A stretch of 64,000 nt of DNA from Bifidobacterium angulatum DSM 20098 = JCM 7096 (GTDB lineage: Bacteria > Actinomycetota > Actinomycetes > Actinomycetales > Bifidobacteriaceae): the NCBI RefSeq assembly GCF_001025155.1, contig NZ_AP012322.1, forward strand, positions 620,001-684,000, read 5' to 3'. Both the position numbers and the translations under genes were made by a program. This document shows, piece after piece, positions 60,229 to 64,000 of the stretch (position 1 is the stretch's first letter; every line of letters starts with the position of its first letter). Under the pieces are notes generated by a model. The model searched no databases. It was given only the letters and a program-made list of their open reading frames with translations, and had not been told where the DNA came from.

Positions 60229-60756
60229 GCGGTATGAGCCGGGGCGTGGGCCGGGTCGTGTACACTGTGGACAAGTTCTCGGCTGTAATGCCCGGAGCGT
60301 TTTCGGGGCCCCGTGTCTGCCGCTGGCTGGTGGCGGGCGCGGGGCTTGTTGCTGCCACACGTGCCGGGTGCGGCTGATTGAGGAGCTTTATATATAGGTA
60401 TGCCGCATATGGAGAGGTATGTGGCGGAAGCGGCGATGGCGTGCGACACGCGGGATTCATGATGCGGACACATGGTGCAGAGGGGATTTTCGGGGAGCCG
60501 GCAGGCTGGCGGAAGCGGCGATGGTCATGGATTTGTTTTTGTGTTTTCATAAACATAAACGGCGTTAACGTTTTGTGGCCGTGGCGCAGACCTTGTAACG
60601 ACGGGGGTTGCGACGGGGGTATGCGTGCGAAAAAGCGGAGTGCATGATCGATAATGCATTAGTTGATGAAATAAAGTAAAGATTCTGTAATACCATCGTT
60701 TGCAGGAATTAAACGCGTTAATCAACAGATGTGGTGCAAATATTGGGTTTCTTGGT
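60229..60756 (+). other. Spacer before the main pilin promoter, with 18-bp direct repeat
   Basis: No convincing gene is present. TGGCGGAAGCGGCGATGG occurs twice exactly (60422-60439 and 60507-60524), 85 bp apart. An 89-codon frame at 60378-60647 crosses it but is Trp/Arg/Cys-rich with no homology I recognise, so I take it as chance. The part from 60640 to 60756 is AT-rich. Confidence 0.6.
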
Positions 60757-60785
60757 TTGACAACGGTTGCATAACGACGTACTAT
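60757..60785 (+). promoter_or_regulatory. Near-consensus promoter of the main pilin gene
   Basis: TTGACA (60757-60762) and TACTAT (60780-60785) are separated by exactly 17 bp. Transcription would begin near 60792, leaving a leader of about 195 nt before the pilin start. Confidence 0.85.
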
Positions 60786-60811
60786 AGGAGCCATCAGTTC
60801 ACAAAACTGAG

Positions 60812-60833
60812 GCCCTGCCCATAAGGGCAGGGC
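60812..60833 (+). promoter_or_regulatory. Stable hairpin in the pilin mRNA leader
   Basis: GCCCTGCCC-ATAA-GGGCAGGGC is a 9-bp perfect stem with a tetraloop, about 20 nt from the predicted transcript 5' end. No T run follows. It may protect the mRNA 5' end or control translation. Confidence 0.55.
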
Positions 60834-60988
60834 AAGGTGCCGGAAGTCCGCAGATGGGCGTTCGGCAACAGGAGATTGGTTGCGATTCCAATAGGTATTC
60901 CGTGGGGGAAGCACTGGTTGGAAATGTCTGTTGTGTGGGACATGAGTTTTGCAGCCACTCTCCGCTGAATTGGAGGGAAGAATCCAAT

Positions 60989-61435
60989 ATGAAGAGTGTG
61001 CAGAATGCACTGAAGCGTCGCGCCAACGGTGAAAAGGGCTTCACCCTCGTCGAGCTGCTTGTCGTGGTCATCATCATCGGCATCCTTGCCGCAGTGGCTG
61101 TTCCGATCTACCTGAACCAGCGCAAGGCCGCATGGAATAGCACCATTCAGTCTGACGTTAAGAATGCAAGTCTAGTTGTTGAGACCGCTATGACCAGCAA
61201 TAACGGCAAGTTTGATAGCACTTGGGCAAAGACCTACAAGGGAAATACTGGCAAAATTGGTGATAATACCGTCACTGTATCTAAGGATGTGACGATTACG
61301 ATTTCTGATTTGGGTGGCAATGCCTACGAGGTCTCTGGACAAGACACCAATGATGGAACCAAGAAGTATACATATAATTCTTCGACTGGCGAGACTAAGG
61401 AAGAAGCCAAGGCTGCTGCTCCTGCTAAGCCCTGA
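60989..61435 (+). CDS. pilA: Main type IV pilin (PilA-like)
   Basis: The 148-residue prepilin has a short leader of 17 residues ending in EKG, then the classic FTLVELLVVVIIIGILAAVA and VPIYLNQRKAAW with Glu at +5. The globular part of about 95 residues is rich in Thr, Asn, Ser and Lys (TKKYTYNSSTGETKEEA), with a C-terminus AAAPAKP and no Cys pair. Base composition after the first 60 codons is less GC-rich and codon use differs from the flanks, as is common for a fast-changing surface protein. A strong promoter and GGAGGGAAG upstream point to high expression. I chose ATG 60989 over the frame opening at 60854 because the latter's leader has no prepilin features. Confidence 0.9.
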   Translation: MKSVQNALKRRANGEKGFTLVELLVVVIIIGILAAVAVPIYLNQRKAAWNSTIQSDVKNASLVVETAMTSNNGKFDSTWAKTYKGNTGKIGDNTVTVSKDVTITISDLGGNAYEVSGQDTNDGTKKYTYNSSTGETKEEAKAAAPAKP

Positions 61436-61464
61436 TAAATAACGGGCTGAACATTTGATGACTG

Positions 61465-61497
61465 AGGTGTCGAAGGCAAATGATGCCTTCGACACCT
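61465..61497 (+). terminator. Hairpin between the pilin gene and pilC
   Basis: A 14-bp stem (AGGTGTCGAAGGCA / TGCCTTCGACACCT) with a 5-nt loop is followed by TACTCATATT, a weak tract. It may stop most transcripts, giving more pilin than PilC. Confidence 0.65.
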
Positions 61498-61550
61498 TAC
61501 TCATATTCACGAAAATATTATGTACGCCATTCGGTAATTGAGGGGAATCC

Positions 61551-62828
61551 ATGGCCAAGGCACAGGCACAAGCGCCACTGCAGCAGAACACCACGCAGAA
61601 GTGGAAGTACAAGGGCGTCTCGCTCGACGGCTCCAAGCAGATGAAGGGCACCATCGAAGCCAACTCGCGCGATCAGGCCGTGGCACGCATCACCCAGATG
61701 GGTGCCATCCCCACCGAACTGGTGAACCTCTCCGCAGGCACCGGCCTCAACAAGAACATCGAAATCAAGGGCCTGGCCAAACTGCCCTCCAAAAAGGACT
61801 TCGCCGTCACCTCGCGCCAGCTCGCCACCATGGTCTCTGCAGGTGTCTCGCTCATCCGCGCGCTGAACATCGTCATCGAACAGACCCGCAACGAGAAGCT
61901 GCGCACCGCGCTGGCAGAATGCGCCGCCAAGATCGAAGCCGGCTCATCCTTCTCCCAGGCCATGGAGGAAAACGAGGACGACATCTTCCCGCCCGTCATG
62001 GTGTACATGGTGCGTGCCGGCGAAACCGGCGGCTTCCTTGACAAATCGCTTATCACCGTGGCCGACAGCTTCGAAGCGGACGTGCGCCTGCAGGGCCAGA
62101 TCAAATCCGCCCTCGCCTACCCGGTGGTTGTGCTGTGCATCGCCCTGGCGCTCGTCGCCGTGATGCTGCTCACCATCGTCCCCATGTTCGACAACATGTA
62201 CAAATCCATGAACGCCACCCTGCCGCTCATCACGCAGATCATGGTGGCCATGGGCAAAGTCGCCCCCGTGGCCATTCCGCTGGTCATCGTGGGGCTCATC
62301 GCATTCTTCATGTTCTGGCGGCGCAACCGCAACAAGGACTTCATTCGCTCCTGGTGGGAGCCGTTCCTGCTCAAGGCGCCGGTATTTGGCAAGCTCAACA
62401 CCAACGTGGCCCTGGCGCGCTTCTGCAACAACTTCTCGTCCATGCTCGCCTCCGGCGTGCCGATTCTCAACGCCCTCGACATCGTGGGCTCCACCTCCGG
62501 CAACTATGTGCTCGACACCGCCTCCAAACGCGTCTCCAACCTGGTGGAACGCGGCTACCGCCTCTCCGACAGCATGGCCAGCGAAAACGTGTTCCCCACC
62601 ATGCTCACCCAAATGGTCTCCATCGGCGAGGACTCCGGCGCCATCGACCAGATGCTCGCCAGCGCCGGCAAAGCCTACGACGAGGAAGCGCAATCCATGG
62701 CCAAGCAGCTCACCTCACTGCTTGAACCATTGATGATCCTGGTGCTTGGCGTGGTGGTCGGCTTCATGGTGCTCGGCCTGTACATGCCGATGTTCTCCAT
62801 GTTCGACGCCATGAACGCCACCGCCTGA
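61551..62828 (+). CDS. pilC: Type IV pilus inner-membrane platform protein (PilC/GspF family)
   Basis: The 425-residue protein has the family layout: a cytoplasmic start (WKYKGVSLDGSKQMKGTIEA), two tandem T2SSF domains (first FAVTSRQLATMVSAGVSLIR, second ARFCNNFSSMLASGVPILNA), and membrane segments after each (VLCIALALVAVMLLTIVP; LMILVLGVVVGFMVLGLYM). It couples PilB and PilT to pilin movement. Start ATG 61551 has GAGGGGAATCC. The next gene starts 22 bp later. Confidence 0.95.
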   Translation: MAKAQAQAPLQQNTTQKWKYKGVSLDGSKQMKGTIEANSRDQAVARITQMGAIPTELVNLSAGTGLNKNIEIKGLAKLPSKKDFAVTSRQLATMVSAGVSLIRALNIVIEQTRNEKLRTALAECAAKIEAGSSFSQAMEENEDDIFPPVMVYMVRAGETGGFLDKSLITVADSFEADVRLQGQIKSALAYPVVVLCIALALVAVMLLTIVPMFDNMYKSMNATLPLITQIMVAMGKVAPVAIPLVIVGLIAFFMFWRRNRNKDFIRSWWEPFLLKAPVFGKLNTNVALARFCNNFSSMLASGVPILNALDIVGSTSGNYVLDTASKRVSNLVERGYRLSDSMASENVFPTMLTQMVSIGEDSGAIDQMLASAGKAYDEEAQSMAKQLTSLLEPLMILVLGVVVGFMVLGLYMPMFSMFDAMNATA

Positions 62829-62850
62829 CGGCTGGGGAGAGGAAGCAACC

Positions 62851-64000
62851 ATGAAGCATTCGCAGCTTTGGGCAACATTGAACAAACGCTACCGCGCACG
62901 CCTCAACGCCTGCGTGGGGGAGCAGGGCGCCGCCATGCTCATGGCCATCATGTTCGTGATGGTGGTGCTCGCCACCTCCGCACTGGTATTGAGCATCCTG
63001 CTCGCCCAGGCATTGCCCTACAAGAACAACAGGGCCAATGCCCAGGCCGGCTACGCCGCCGAATCCGGGCTCGAAGCCGCATTGAGCTTCCTGCGCGAGG
63101 CCGAAGCCGGCGGCAGCGCCTCCGCACTACTGCCCACCACCGTCGCCGATAAGGGCGCGGCCGCCAAAGACGAACAGTTCACCAAAACCGCGGGCGGCAC
63201 CGTACTGCTCAACAACGTCGCCGTGAATGCGGGCACCGCCAACGCCAGCACCATCGCCTACGCGCCGGCGAACATGTCGTACAAAGTGGAGATCGCCTAC
63301 TTCGACGGCGACCCCGACGCCAGCGGCACCAACCAGATCACCACCACCAGCGGCCTAAGCGGCGTGAAATACGCGGTGGCCAAATCCTACGGCTACATCA
63401 ACCGCTACCCGAACGGGCGCACCGGCAGCGAATCCAATCCGCTGCGCTCCATGCGAGCCGTCTACAAGTTCGAACAGCAGAGCAGCGTCACCCCGCCGCC
63501 CACGCCGCCCACCCCATCCGGTGGCGGCGGCCGCGTCGGCATGGGCTTCTACGCCGCCGCCCCATACAACGGGCGTATGGACAACCAGCCCACATGGAAG
63601 ATCATCGCCAAGCCCGACTTCGACACCGACAAGAACCCGACCGGCGAAGTCAAATACGCCAACGGTTCGGGAACCTCGGGTGGCTCCGATCCCATTTCGC
63701 CCTCCAGCGTGATGAACCCGGTGAACCAGACCTGCATGCTGGCCACCACCAAGGTGGTCGACAAGGCCGAGACCCTGGACCAGATGGTCGACCCCACCGG
63801 CATGCCGCAGGTCGGCTCCGCGCTGGTCATCATCCCGCAGGCGCATAAGACCACCAGCAGCGACAGCGCTGTACGCTACACCGAACAGTGCAAGGCCAAC
63901 GGCACATACTCCAAGCTCAACACATGGGTGTATTGGACGGACAACACCATCCGCCCCAGCTCCGACATGTCGCTGTGTGTCACCGGTGCAGACATCAGCA
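62851..64000 (+). CDS. PilX-like membrane-anchored pilus protein (partial, runs off window)
   Basis: The frame is open from ATG 62851 to the window end (383 residues seen). A short cytoplasmic start ends in GEQGAAMLMAIMFVMVVLAT, the type of N-terminus seen in PilX proteins, which lack the FTLxE motif. After the helix, the external part carries AGYAAESGLEAALSFLREAE, again like PilX, then Thr- and Asn-rich stretches and a Pro-rich hinge (TPPPTPPTPSGGGGR). ATG 62851 follows GAGAGGAAGC. Part of the pilC transcript. Likely a minor pilin or assembly factor; its complete length is unknown. Confidence 0.75.
   Translation, partial: MKHSQLWATLNKRYRARLNACVGEQGAAMLMAIMFVMVVLATSALVLSILLAQALPYKNNRANAQAGYAAESGLEAALSFLREAEAGGSASALLPTTVADKGAAAKDEQFTKTAGGTVLLNNVAVNAGTANASTIAYAPANMSYKVEIAYFDGDPDASGTNQITTTSGLSGVKYAVAKSYGYINRYPNGRTGSESNPLRSMRAVYKFEQQSSVTPPPTPPTPSGGGGRVGMGFYAAAPYNGRMDNQPTWKIIAKPDFDTDKNPTGEVKYANGSGTSGGSDPISPSSVMNPVNQTCMLATTKVVDKAETLDQMVDPTGMPQVGSALVIIPQAHKTTSSDSAVRYTEQCKANGTYSKLNTWVYWTDNTIRPSSDMSLCVTGADIS

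Noticed and set aside
60378..60647. 89-codon frame upstream of the pilin gene
   Set aside because: Composition is Trp/Arg/Cys/Gly-rich with no domain, the frame crosses the direct repeat and no good ribosome site precedes it.

Overview
The window is a stretch of a high-GC Gram-positive chromosome that fits the genus Bifidobacterium. The tmRNA tag (AKSNRTEFALAA) is, as far as I recall, the bifidobacterial one. The gene order rpsL-rpsG-fusA-tuf, a ThiE-ThiC fusion, a HelD-type ATPase, an actinobacterial-style PyrF homologue and many GTG/TTG starts agree with this. I cannot fix the species from sequence alone.

Layout. 1-2640: end of an unidentified gene, a GT4 glycosyltransferase, and convergent threonine aldolase and tRNA-His. 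2640-3860: a 1.2 kb region without a recognised gene but with a candidate short transcript. 3862-8291: the str operon (S12, S7, EF-G, EF-Tu) with a strong terminator. 8439-14693: a DUF4186 gene, then hisD-hisC-hisB-orf-hisH-hisA. 14730-18893: DUF2252 protein (minus), glutamine synthetase, and an exported protein. 18914-22403 (minus): HelD-like ATPase followed by a D-3-phosphoglycerate dehydrogenase. 22659-37126: the division and cell-wall (dcw) cluster mraZ-rsmH-ftsL-ftsI-[MurE-like]-murF-mraY-murD-ftsW-murG-murC-ftsQ, headed by four TGGGG boxes. 37176-37672: ssrA. 37829-39547: an arylsulfotransferase-family protein. 39725-39907: an alternating inverted-repeat array. 40060-47401: efp, nusB, carA, carB, a PyrF homologue, gmk. 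47669-52765 (minus): thiamine genes thiM, thiE-thiC fusion, thiD and a thiamine-binding-family gene behind a TPP riboswitch. 52859-54007: an anchored protein with a HELAH motif. 54503 to the end: a type IV pilus locus, with PilT and PilB on the minus strand and three prepilin-like proteins, PilC and a PilX-like protein on the plus strand, the last running off the window.

The most interesting points are two likely pseudo-enzymes kept inside core operons. At the murE position of the dcw cluster lies an intact 296-residue protein that resembles the N-terminal half of MurE but has lost the ATP-binding P-loop and the ligase C-terminus. In the carAB operon, the PyrF homologue has lost the catalytic Lys and Asp of the DxKxxD motif. 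The third highlight is the type IVa-like pilus locus, whose main pilin has its own near-consensus promoter and a long structured leader. Several repeat arrays (39725-39907, 54223-54355, 56481-56530) are not explained by the genes.
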